This document shows, piece by piece, positions 10,834 to 22,200 of a DNA stretch of 64,000 nucleotides. The notes under the pieces were generated by a model that made no database searches, was not told the DNA's origin, and saw only the letters and a program-made list of their open reading frames with translations. Position numbers and translations under genes: made by a program. The DNA is from Symsagittifera roscoffensis (taxonomy: Eukaryota; Xenacoelomorpha; Acoela; Convolutidae), in the NCBI RefSeq assembly GCF_963678635.1, contig NC_087064.1:26330189-26394188 (forward strand), given 5' to 3'. Position 1 is the stretch's first letter, and every line of letters starts with the position of its first letter.

Positions 10834-13200
10834 TTATACAGCCGATCCCAGTCGTCTCGTATTCTTCGGAACTGGCCAATCAAACTGCAACAAATCAACG
10901 TCGGCTAGCCTCGGGTTATCATCTGAAAGAAAAAACTGTATTAAGTCTATCGTTTTGAAAGTATTGAAATTTGATGTTTTCTTAGTAATACAATCTCATC
11001 GTAAATTTTTGAATCAATTTATTGATTTTGCCTCAATTTTTTTCTATTTTCAAAAAAAATTCATGTTCAACAAAAGTTTCTTGTGACTCACGTTTGAATT
11101 GCTCTCTTTCAAAATAAATTTTGTCGTCGTTGTCACAATTTTGTCCAGCTTTTCTTTCGAAACTGTTACAGTCAGAGGCAAGATCATGTTGAGTCGCGTT
11201 GTTGTCGCACCCTTGTCCAGCCTTGTCCTTTGTGTCCGACGTGAACTGATTTCGACCTTGACAATTGTGGACACATGCATGGATATCCGGGGGTGGCAAT
11301 TGAGGCGACGGACATGAAGGACGGCAACGCACACGTGAGTCCCCGTGTGCGACGTTGTGTTCCGGTTGCACGCTTGTTCTGCTGCTGACACCGGTTGCTG
11401 ATGTCTCTTTGATGATCCCAGATGTCGTAGTTCCAGATGTTTTGTCCAGACTTTGGTGCAGGTTTGGGTCTGGAAGGGCTACCGGTGGTGTGTCCGAGGT
11501 GCTTTCGGGGGTTCCTCGGCCGGCGATCGATTCCCGCTGACTGTTGTGCGTGTAAGCTGTACTGATGTCGAATTCTGTGGCAGTTACATCCTGGCTCATC
11601 TAAAAAATATTTCATCGTTTATACTTTCCCACCAAAATATTCCCCCTCGAGTTATGAACATTTGTCAAAGTTCGAAATGAAACTGCATCGAAGTATTCGT
11701 TGGTCAGTAGATGAAAATTAATAATTAGAGTCAGGGTAGTACAAAGAGAGTTTTTCAGTTGAGGAAAATTCAGCGATGAATGTTAATCAGGAGTTACGTG
11801 ATTTTTTAAATAGTTGAAAGCAGGTCACAGACAGAAATATATTTTGCTCCATGATGTGAATTAAGATAATATCAGATGAGCATTAAGATTCTGAAGCTGA
11901 TAGATTGTTCAGTCAGAGTAAGTGTCACGTGACACGTGATATTTTACGAGTAGAAATACCTGGTTTGGACCCAACTTTTCAAGAATCAAGTCCACCTCCT
12001 CCTAATTATAAACATCAGTTTGGACATCAGATTTATCCTACAAAATTTTCAATAGCATGAGAATGAAGTATTTCTTCAGTGTTGTTTTTGAGCGACCCGT
12101 ATCAACTTCTAAGAGTTTTATTTTATTGGAAAATTTTAGAAAAAGATTTTTTCAACTTCAAATTATAATGTTGCAACCTAAATCATCAACTTTATCATAG
12201 AAAAACGCTAAATAACCCGACCTTATTTTAGAAATTAAAGTGTTTATCGCAGAACTCAAAAAACATTCAAGATAAAGACTTGAATACAAGTGCTAATAAT
12301 CGCCTTTGAAAGTGATAAGAATTGGAATATTAATGAGGAAAAATCGAGAGCCCATTTACAGCCGTATCTGATGGAAGGGCGGGGGAGGGGAGGGGAGGGG
12401 AGGGCGATTGAAAAAGGTTGGGTGTTGTATATATTAACCTCTGGGATGAAAGCAGGGGCTGGTCTGGTTGGTTCTTGCTCGCAGGGACTATCCACCCAGT
12501 ACTCTTTGAGGTTATTGCATTTGGCACAGGTCTGGATCGTCGTTCCGGAGATTGCCGCGTTGTGGATCTCAACCGAAGGACCTGTTTACAAGGAGACACA
12601 CCCATTTAATAAACGCCTGGTTAGTACTACTGCTCTTGCACTATTATTACTACTCATAACTACCGTCACTATCACTAACAAATAATCATAAAGGGAAGAG
12701 TTTTTGTTATTAGGAGGGAGTGGGTTTTTCATTAACAGCATCCCAATTTATTTCAACGCCTGTTGCAAATTACGCCCATAAGTATTAAGGGGCGCTGTTG
12801 CAAAGTGCAATAAAAGCACAGCGAAAAAGGCCAAAAGTTAGCGCCCAGTTTTTAGTTTAAAGGTCACTTTCAGGAGATTTCCACACCTACATAGGGAAAG
12901 TTTTCTGTAATGTTTTAATACTCCATGCTGAAAGGCGTTCAAGGGATCTTTTGATAGGATAGGTCATAACTTGGATAATTCAAATATTATTCATCTGTTA
13001 GTGTAAAATAACTACCATAGAGCAGCTTCTTCTTGATATTTCTACATCTCTCCGGATTTGAGCAGGGTTCTCTCTGCGTGTGTCTGCCCCTGGAGCCTGA
13101 CCCCGAACTCGAAACTGGTCGGCGATTCACTTGACCATTTTGTGAACAATCGGAGGACGAGTTCGGCATTATTGCAGCTTCATTGCAGCATCGAGGAGTT
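10834..13200 (-). CDS. KIF26: KIF26-like C-terminal exons (4 exons, no recognised homology)
   Basis: Exons 13200-13016, 12581-12439, 11599-11092 and 10922-10834, with phases 2/1, 1/2, 0/0 and 1/2 agreeing at each join. They contain NIKKKLLYG, a CxxC element ([17 protein letters not shown]), a Thr/Ser/Pro-rich segment with scattered Cys ([16 protein letters not shown]), and the end [19 protein letters not shown] then TAA TGA. I do not recognise these as KIF26 sequence. The 12439 donor (GAG|GTTAAT) is weak. Alternatively the gene ends at the exon 13405 stop. Confidence 0.65.
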
Positions 13201-16200
13201 CTGAAACCACATTTTTTCAATATTTTTAGTTTCATTTTTTTTGCAGAAATAATTTTAATATTTTTCGCAACAGCATAAATACAAATGCCTCATCACTGAT
13301 TTAAGGCTTGATTTATGAATATTTTATTAAAAGCTGACAAAAATTCTGTAGCATCTCTTTTGAAACTTTTGTCAAAAACGCTAATAGATAATTGATACAC
13401 TTACACTGTAGGTATTGAATTGCACATAGCCTCAGCTGAGTTTCCGTGACATTGTCGTTGGTGTCTCCGTTGTCCATTCGAGTTCAACTCAATTCCACTG
13501 TCTGAGTCCGTAGTGACTGTGATTCCGCTACCCGGGGACACGACAGGGGGCTGAAGTCTCTGCACTGGTGGAACCCGCGCTACCACGGCCGTCGGTTTAA
13601 TCTGAGGTGTCTGGTTGATTATCGAAATTCTCCGCTCTGAAGGAGCGCTGTCGGATAAAATATTACCGCGTTTGCAACTAGATGATTGGCTAGCAGAACT
13701 GGCTTCGGCTTTGCTTTTACGACTTCGGAGGCTGAACATGCTGGCGAAAATTGATTTCCGGCCGCTGGATTTTCGGTCGGCTGACTTTGACCTTTTAGGT
13801 CGACCTTTCAGATCTTTAGAACATGTAAAGGGCGAGCAAGGCACAGAGTTCAAGTCACTAGTTTTGGAGGTCTCGATACTGTTAATATTGCTCAGCTGAG
13901 AGCTGATTGGATAAAGCATTCGTTCTTCGTTTGGCGTGGTCTCGTATGAGGCCGAACTTTGAGGTGTTAAATTTTGACTATGACAGGAACATGATGCAAC
14001 ATATTGGCACCTGGATCGGTGCTGATGGCCGCATGGACCAGTGGGAGGACAGTGACTCTCGATGACATCCGGGTGACATCGCGGGGATCCCGTAGCTCCT
14101 CCACCACTCATGCTTTCCAGACCACTATCAGCAGTGTACGAACTAAGTCTGTACAAAGGATGTGTAGCAATGTGACATTTACTTGCCCGAGCATCGGCAA
14201 ATTTCTGGATCAAAACCTGCTTGTCAGGATAGGCTATTGATTGATTAGCCTGAGAAGAGTTATTCACTCGATCTAGAGTTTCGTATTGGTGGGTATTTCC
14301 AGCGAGTTGAGGCACAGTCAAACTGTCTCTTTGGATATCGGCTACTATTCTGTTGAAGTCGGGATAAGTTTTAGTCGCAGTTATCTCCCCAAACGACGAT
14401 TGATGCGACGATGGTATACTGTTGTGGCATCCTTGCATTGGTTGGTATCCATTTTGAGACGGTATGCTACTGCTGTCGGATTTCTGAGAGCAGAACATTT
14501 CTTCCGAATCCGAGAAAGCGTATCTTGGCATGTGAGTTTGGAACCCTGAAAAATCGCATTCGTTACTGCTCTCATAAGAGCTTTGTGAGCTAATGCTGAC
14601 TTTCGGCATTGAAACTTTTCGGCCTCGCGGTGGACTATTTTCAGGCGTTCGGTTTTGCAGATTTTCTAAAACTGGAATCTTAATTTTACTTTTTCGACTA
14701 GGCGATGGCTGGCTTGACCGGCTCGAGTTTTTTTGATCACGACTGAAACGTTTACTCTTCATTTTTGGCGTCTGGTCTGGGGTTCGACTTCTTCGGAGCC
14801 TTGAAAGAAGTGAAGTCTTCCTTGAAGGCGTAGATTTCGGAGTGTTAATAGTCACGTGGTTAACGTTAGGCATTACAGACTGAGGCGTGGATCCCACACT
14901 GCTGCACGCACTCAATTGCGAAACAATTTGTGGCGTTCTAGGAGTAGAGTGATCTCTAAAGCAGCTTCTGCCAGTTGAGCACTGAACGCACATTTTGCTA
15001 GCTTGAGGACCTAGAGCAACTAGCATAGCTGTGCTTTGCATACGTTTACCATCTGACATTCCACAATGTACTCTAACTGGATAGGAGTCCTTGCAGGAAT
15101 CTTTGGGACTTGTTCGTATTTGCCAGACATCATCAACTGCTGGAGGCTCCTTGAAAAAACTGGCAGTTGACAAAGACTTTTTCGAAGCTGGCTTTGATTC
15201 CTTGACAAAAACTGGTTTCAAATTTTTGACAGCGTTTTGGGCTAAGCTGTTTGCACTGAGGGCAAATCTTGTTTGTTTATTTCCAGCACTGGTTTGACTC
15301 TGGACAGCCGGGTCAGTTTCTTCTGAGATGAAACTAAGATTGGATCCCGTTTTCGGCTTTACGACCGCGTCTTTAATTGACCGCGGTGCGTTATACAAAA
15401 CTTCGGTATCGGAAACAACACCTCTAATAGGGCTTGTGGAGTGATTTTGGTTGTTCATTACTCCTAGCATACCGGGCAGATTTTCGAAAGAGCTGTCACT
15501 GGCCGTACTATAATGTTTGCACTTGGCGGAATTGCAAGACGTCTGATTGTTATTGTATTGGGCTTGGAACATCAATGAGTTCTCATAGGCCACGTTGCAT
15601 GCACTGCATATGGACCCGCTACTTTCACATTTGGGCTGATTATTCATTGTTGGGGTTACAGTTGAAGGGTTTTCGGGAATCGAAGCACATTTTGAGTCCT
15701 CGCCAACGCTATTTGACCTGCGAGCTCCGACGTTCAGTGGTCTTGAAATGACAAAAACGCCCTCCTGGTCAGACTCAGCTGGAGTTGAGCATTGCTTGGG
15801 TGAATATCTGTTTTTGGACGCCATTTTGAAGGATGGATTCCGCGTCGAAACTTCCGAGTCACTATGGGTTCGACTGGCAACTCCGCTTTTGTTCAAGTCG
15901 TTTTCCTCCGAGAATTCTTTTATTGGCTTGAACATATTAGATGGTCGATTAATTCGCTCGAGCGCAGAAGGATTAGTTGAGGTCACGACTCTAAAAATTA
16001 AAAGAGGTTTGAATTTTTTAATTTTCCGATTAACAATTCGAGTTTCAAATCTCGACACTGATTTTATATATATAAATTTTCCTCTGAGATAACTTAAGCT
16101 TTAATGAGTTGAAATGTCAATACACAACGTTTTATAGCCTTCAGATTAAATTTTTGACGCCATGTAGAGAAAGTTTGAAATTATTTATTGCATTTTGAAC

Positions 16201-19200
16201 TGTTTATGATGCAAGAGGTTGTTTTGATTTCCTGTCAATATAATCCTAGTATATGAGAAAAAACACCTCGAAAATTGAGGCGGTCGCTCATTGTCAGTCA
16301 GTTCGTTGTCACTCAACATCCTTCCATCGGGTCCCCTGTAAATCACAGTGTCGCACGACTGCTCACTTGACGAACTGTAGTCCGAACTCATGTAGCTCTG
16401 CTCGTTTACAGTCTGCATAGTACCCTGGATGGACTGCTTGAGCGACCCTGGGTTGCCTGTCGTAGTGCGTCGGCGAGGTCGGCCGAGTTCGTCGCAACTG
16501 GAGTTCTCCGAGTACTCGGAGGATGAGGACGCGGCACCGGAACTGTGGTGACGTAGCTGAAAATACTTCCGATGTGAAAGTTTCCGATGATAGGGTTTAG
16601 TTAAACATCATAATAAACTAAATTATATTTAGGGCCATGAGATCAACTTGCATCTAATTTTGGCTAAATTAAAGGCAACCGAGCTTTTGTACGCACAAAG
16701 AAAAACATAAGCGCGGTTAAAAACTTTCATCATCAAGATCATCAGTATTTGAACTCTCATTTTTAGTTAGCGCCCTTTCAGTAAAACTTGAAGACAAAAA
16801 AACAAGTGGATCAAGTTCAAAAGCACAAAATGTGAACTTTTCCGAAATTCTTCAAGTTGCCATTATTTGTTTTCCGCCGCCTGAAATTCCACTATAAATC
16901 GAAATCCGGCTACGTTTCAAAATTCCTTTGATGAGCTTCCACTCGTTAGAACTCAATCAAATATTCATAGATTCCAGAAATAATTCATTATTTTTGCATG
17001 GTGTGGACGATGGCGTCAATTTGTATCGCGCCATTGAGATTTCGATTCAATTTTGGTGCTATTTGGAAGATGGACAAAAGAGCAAAGCGACGTTTTGTTG
17101 ATGCATCTGGAGCTAATATTGACAGACGTTCTGACGCTCCTCCCCTCTACTATTTTTTATCCACGTTTCACAATAAAAAATGTCAGTAGTGAAGTAAAAA
17201 TGTAAGCTGAAAATGATTTGTGGAGGCCAATAAAAAGATGGAAAGGAAACACTGGAAAGTATTGTAAATAGCGTACATAGAATTGACAATTTCTGTCGGT
17301 TTTAGTTGTGAAATTGAAAAAAAATCTCTTAGAGTTATAATGGAAATTTTGGAACTTGTTGTTTGTCAATTTTTCATTAATTTCATATTAATAGGTCTCC
17401 GTGACGCAGCTGCATTATGCGCCACATTTTTGAGAATCTTATGGACAGTTTGTCGATACTTGAAGATGCCATACTTTCGAGCTGTCAAATTATTTTGACA
17501 TCAGGTCCAAAACTTAAGTTCCACAAGTTGGTAAGAAATCAAATTGAAAAACTGAAGGAGAATTATCGGCTCTGCAATTATGACTAGGAGAGGGTCTTTC
17601 GAGGGAGTCGAGCTTTTGGAAAATGTTTGCTCATTCATTATAGATCTAAGTTGTTAAAAGTGGTTTTTCATGCTCTGTTGAAAAATTTGGATGGACCTAT
17701 TTCAACCAAATTTCTGCACCGCAGTAAATTTTTTAAAAAACCAACCTTGAAATTTTGTTTTTGGACATTTTTTGGATTTTTGCAGCGAGATTTTTAGCGC
17801 GAGTTTCACTGAGATTTTGGGAAATTGGTTTTTAGGACTCACCCCTGATGCTCCGAATGATGCCTTGGCTTTTCTCTTCTTGGTGCGATGTAGTTTGTGT
17901 GCCAGTTGGACTGTGGCTAAAGTGTCCTCGTAGCCCTGAGGCTGACATGACACGTGTGCTATCATCACAGTACAGCAACTGCCCCCACCCATAATGTCAC
18001 GCAACAGCTGAGTCAACTTGCTGTCCCTACAATACAATAAACACGTCTCGTATCGTATATTACTAAATTACAAGTGTTAGAAAAATCACAAAATTTGCTA
18101 CAAAAATACACTCTTTATAATAATAATAATTGTAGTTCCTGCGAATCGCAGAGGAGCTATCAGTTGGCCTTAACAGTCCTGTCGAGGATAGTCCATTTGT
18201 ATTATCTCCCCACATTCCAGACGTGTTATTTTGCTGAGCGAAGCTGTTTTTTGCGACTCAAGGTCGTTTTTTTTGCGTCTAGAACTTTTCACGTGGTACC
18301 ACTATTGCAGCCAAATTTGGTCAGGTTGTGGTAGACCTGAAGCTGGAGGTCAAGTGAGAGCTTGTCCTGACACACTATCATTGCCATGGCATGGGATCCA
18401 ATACACGATCTCACGATTTCAAAGTGAACGCCTTACCACTGTGCTAAGTGCCTCCAAACTCTTTGAAAAATAAACTTACTTTTTCATTGTTCGAGTAAGA
18501 TCCGAGTTTTTTTTTCATTAAACTTTGACGACAATTTAAAAAAAAATTGCAGCTTTTTTCTGACTTTTGCGAATTTAAAAATCGTTTTCTAAACTTTTTC
18601 GAGGCTTAAGAAAGCAGTTGGCTCATGTTTATAATCAATACCTGTGGGGCACATGTCTGGATCCGTTCATAAGTGCCAACAGTACATTGCTCAGTGCGTT
18701 GTAGGACAGAAATGAGCCAGGGGTTGTTGGACTTCCAGGCAGTGAAGTTAGTCTCTCACAGTTGCCCAGGTCTATCAAGTGCAGACGACTGCGTCCACCA
18801 CAAACTGAAACACACTCATTGTTCTGTTTAAATGAGTTTTAATTCATATCAAAAGCTTGTCCATCAAAAAGCTCTAACAATTTTTAAATTCAAGTGCGCT
18901 GCAATTTTTCTAATTCATTTTTTTGTCAGAAAAATTTGACCAATATGTTTGCAGAGTTTTAGAAGCAAAATCATTGAAATTTCCTTTTACAAAAAATTGT
19001 GTGGGTTGAAGTTAGAATTTGAGCGACGATTGGACTCATGATGAATTAAAGAGTGACTTAATTTTATATTTACCTCCGGTCTTTTTTGTTTTGTCCACTC
19101 TGTATTGATATATATGCAGGGTGAATATCATGTGCGAAGGTTGATACTCGTTATCTGAGGTGAATTCTGAAAAGAAAACAAAAAATTTATTTCAAAATTA

Positions 19201-22200
19201 GAAAACGGCACAACCAATTAGTTCTTATCAATTTTCGATAAAAACTGACATTGTGTTTCTTCAAGGTGGCTTATATTTTTCACACACTGACCATTGTATG
19301 CTAAATTGCGTGGATAGGCTAAATTAAAAGACATTCCGTTATCAGTTATTCAGCTGATTTTGTCAACATTGTCAATTAGAAATTTTGATGGAATGTGGAA
19401 TGGAAATCAGGTACCCTCGATTCTAATTCAAGTAGTTCAAATTAATGGCCCTCTTCTTTAAATAATTTTCGGAGAACACAATTATTTATACTTTTCAAAA
19501 ATTAAACTATCTTTTGAACAGATATGACGTCGCAGCCCACAAATCAAAGCTATAGTCAATAGGTCAGTTGTACGAATCTGAATCCAGTCTATAAACAAAA
19601 CAAAATAAGCATACCTTTGGATATATTGCATGTTCTGGCGGCTAAAGCCGCGTCCAAGTAAAAGGCTGCTTTATCAGCAGATGCTGCTCTGAGTTCCGAG
19701 TGGTTCTGAAGACTGAAGTTCCCCGAGGCATCTCTCGGCTGCAGCAGCATGCCCGGCGACTCATGAGCAGAGCTGAAGAAACTTCCTAAAAAGAAAAATA
19801 GTTAGCATAATTCACAGCAGTTGTCCGTTTTTTGTTGCTCTAGTAGTAGTTTTTGGGCAATATGAGAAGCAATAATTTTCGAGTTCTCAAAAAACTGAAA
19901 AAAAAGAGATGATTCCCTGATACTAATTTTTGTTTTTAGTCTTTATCGGAAAAATTTTGTCTCAATTCTTACTTTACCCGCACATTTTTCCAAGCGACCA
20001 ACATTAAAACTTTCACATACGTCTTAGAAGTTTCTAAAAAAGGTTCTATGTTACATCAAAGCATTTAATGTTACATGAAAGTATAAAAGGGAAGAAAAGT
20101 GACAATGATTATGATCGAAACTAACCGCCGGTGTCTTGGTCTGCAAGAAGGTCCTTCACGTGTTCGTCTTTCCCGTAGATCTCCACAGAGGAGACTCGGA
20201 CTGAGAACTTGGCGCCGGACTTCTGCTTCTGGTCATTTATCAGCCGAAACAGCCACGAAATGGCACAGGGAACCACCCCAATCGTCTGCAGTGAAGTGTC
20301 CTCCCCAACCATTGTGAAAGTTTTTCCTGCAAACAGAACAGACAAAAATTATGGAACATTGAGCCCACTAAAACTTGAGAAAAGATATTGTACTTGTGTA
20401 ATAAAGTTTATTTCAAGTTTGAAAACAGTTTCAAGATCACTAAAAAGGAAAAAAGTAGAGTTTTCAATTTCTGGGATTGAGATCGATTTATTGCCTGCTG
20501 CTTTTACTAGGCGGGCCTTAGGGTGGAGTTTTGAGAAAGTTAATCCCGGGCCTAATCATCGTTTTTTACTCGGGCGGTCATAAGCTAGTGATGCAGATCT
20601 TAATCGATTTTCAAATTAAACCAACGTCGAGCCCAGTTAATGGTCTGTAACTCGAGGAAGGCGTGCCGACCCCGCCTCAAAAACCTGTTGACTTTAAGCG
20701 TGCAGTAATCTGTGCTATTAAAGGGGTTTAGCGGGCTAGTTGAACGAACTTAGCGCGAAAGTGATACATCAATTTTGAGATATTTTCAGATACAAGGGGC
20801 TGTTTAGGGGACGGGCTAATAGAATTAGATGCCACGTGTGTTCACGTGTTTCCAATACCCCAGGGTAAATTAAAAGATGCAACTAGACCTGTCCCCACCC
20901 AGCCCGTGAAAATTCACCCCTCCCATTTTTCAATTCTTTAATGACTGTACCGTCCCAGTATAAAGTCCCAATTTAACTCTGTAAATATAACCTACATACA
21001 TCCTGTATCGAGACTCATTCAGTATTCCGAGGATGTGTTTATTAAGCAATAAATTGGGTAAGAAGGTCGTAAATTATGTAAATTTACCCAAATTTGCGTT
21101 GCCAAATCCAAACACACACCCATCATTTCCGTTGATTACTGACTGGAGCACTTCCGGAAGGGTGCTGGCGCAAATTTCAGCCTGAAATCGAAAACAGGTC
21201 AACATGGGATTATAAAGGAGTGTTATTCCACATAATTGGCTAAGGAGGGGTACTTGTCAGCTAATATTACTCGGTCGAAACTCAATGACCTCATTTTGAA
21301 CAATTAACGTCCAATAAAATGGAAATGTGTAATAATAAAAAAATTGCTGTGTTCAGGTCTCACATCTGGCTGTTTTCTAAAAAAAAATATTTTGGAAAGC
21401 TGAAAAAAATTAATATATCAAGTCGCTTGGGCAGGGCAAAGGTTTTGCCACGTTTTCTTTCAGTTTTTGAAGTTTATAGATAATTTATTGACTTTGCTGT
21501 GTTGGTTTGATATGCTTGCTCTATGAAAATTTTTTAGAAATCAGATTTTTTTCCAGATTAATTGCTCAGAAGAAAAACCCCTGAAGCCATTCAAATCAGG
21601 GGCGGATCTAGGATTTTCTCGAGGGGGGGGGGGCGGATTTTCAAAAAATTTTCCAAAATTTTGACGACTCTTTTTTTTTTCGAGCTCTACCAAAGTACTG
21701 TTTTGAAAAAACAGTCAAAAAAGCCGTTTTTGGGCACTTTTTGAAAAATGTTGACAAAAAAATCGCGTTTTTTTGGCGCGCGCTCCCTCTCAAAGTTAGT
21801 ATATATTGGCGCCAGAGGCACCTTTAGAAAAATTTTAGGGTCGGTCGGCCAAAAATGGATTTCTGAAAAAGTATCAAAGGGGGGACCCTTTGGGTCGGCA
21901 GGGGGTCGAATCCCTGACGCCCCCCCTAAATCCGCCCCTGATTCAAATATTTGTTCAGTCCTTTCAAATTTTTTTTTTGATTTTCTACGAAAAGCTCCGT
22001 ACTTTAAGAAGTTTTTCATTTTTTTTTCAAACTTTACCTGTGCAGCATCTTCGGCGAACACGTGATCAAAAGCGAACATTTTGGGAGGTGCGGCGACTGT
22101 GTTAGCGACTGAGGTCTCCGTAGTTTGGCTGTTGGGTCTAGGGTCCTTGAGGAGTATCTGTTTGCGTCTGTCGTCCACCGAGACAAAGCTGTTCGCAGAT

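Larger units (their letters stand above)
11600..12438 (-). other. Kinesin intron with E-boxes and G-tract
   Basis: 839-nt intron. It contains GTCACGTGAC overlapping a second CACGTG (11935-11948) and a G-run block at 12377-12404, both listed separately. No exon was found inside. Confidence 0.6.

Noticed and set aside
11184-11615. Alternative minus-strand frame of 143 codons over kinesin exon 15
   Set aside because: The frame beginning at 11599 fits the splice phases on both sides; this one does not.
13615-15751. Plus-strand ORFs opposite the kinesin tail exon
   Set aside because: Shadows of the minus-strand 862-codon exon, which carries the KIF26-like motifs.
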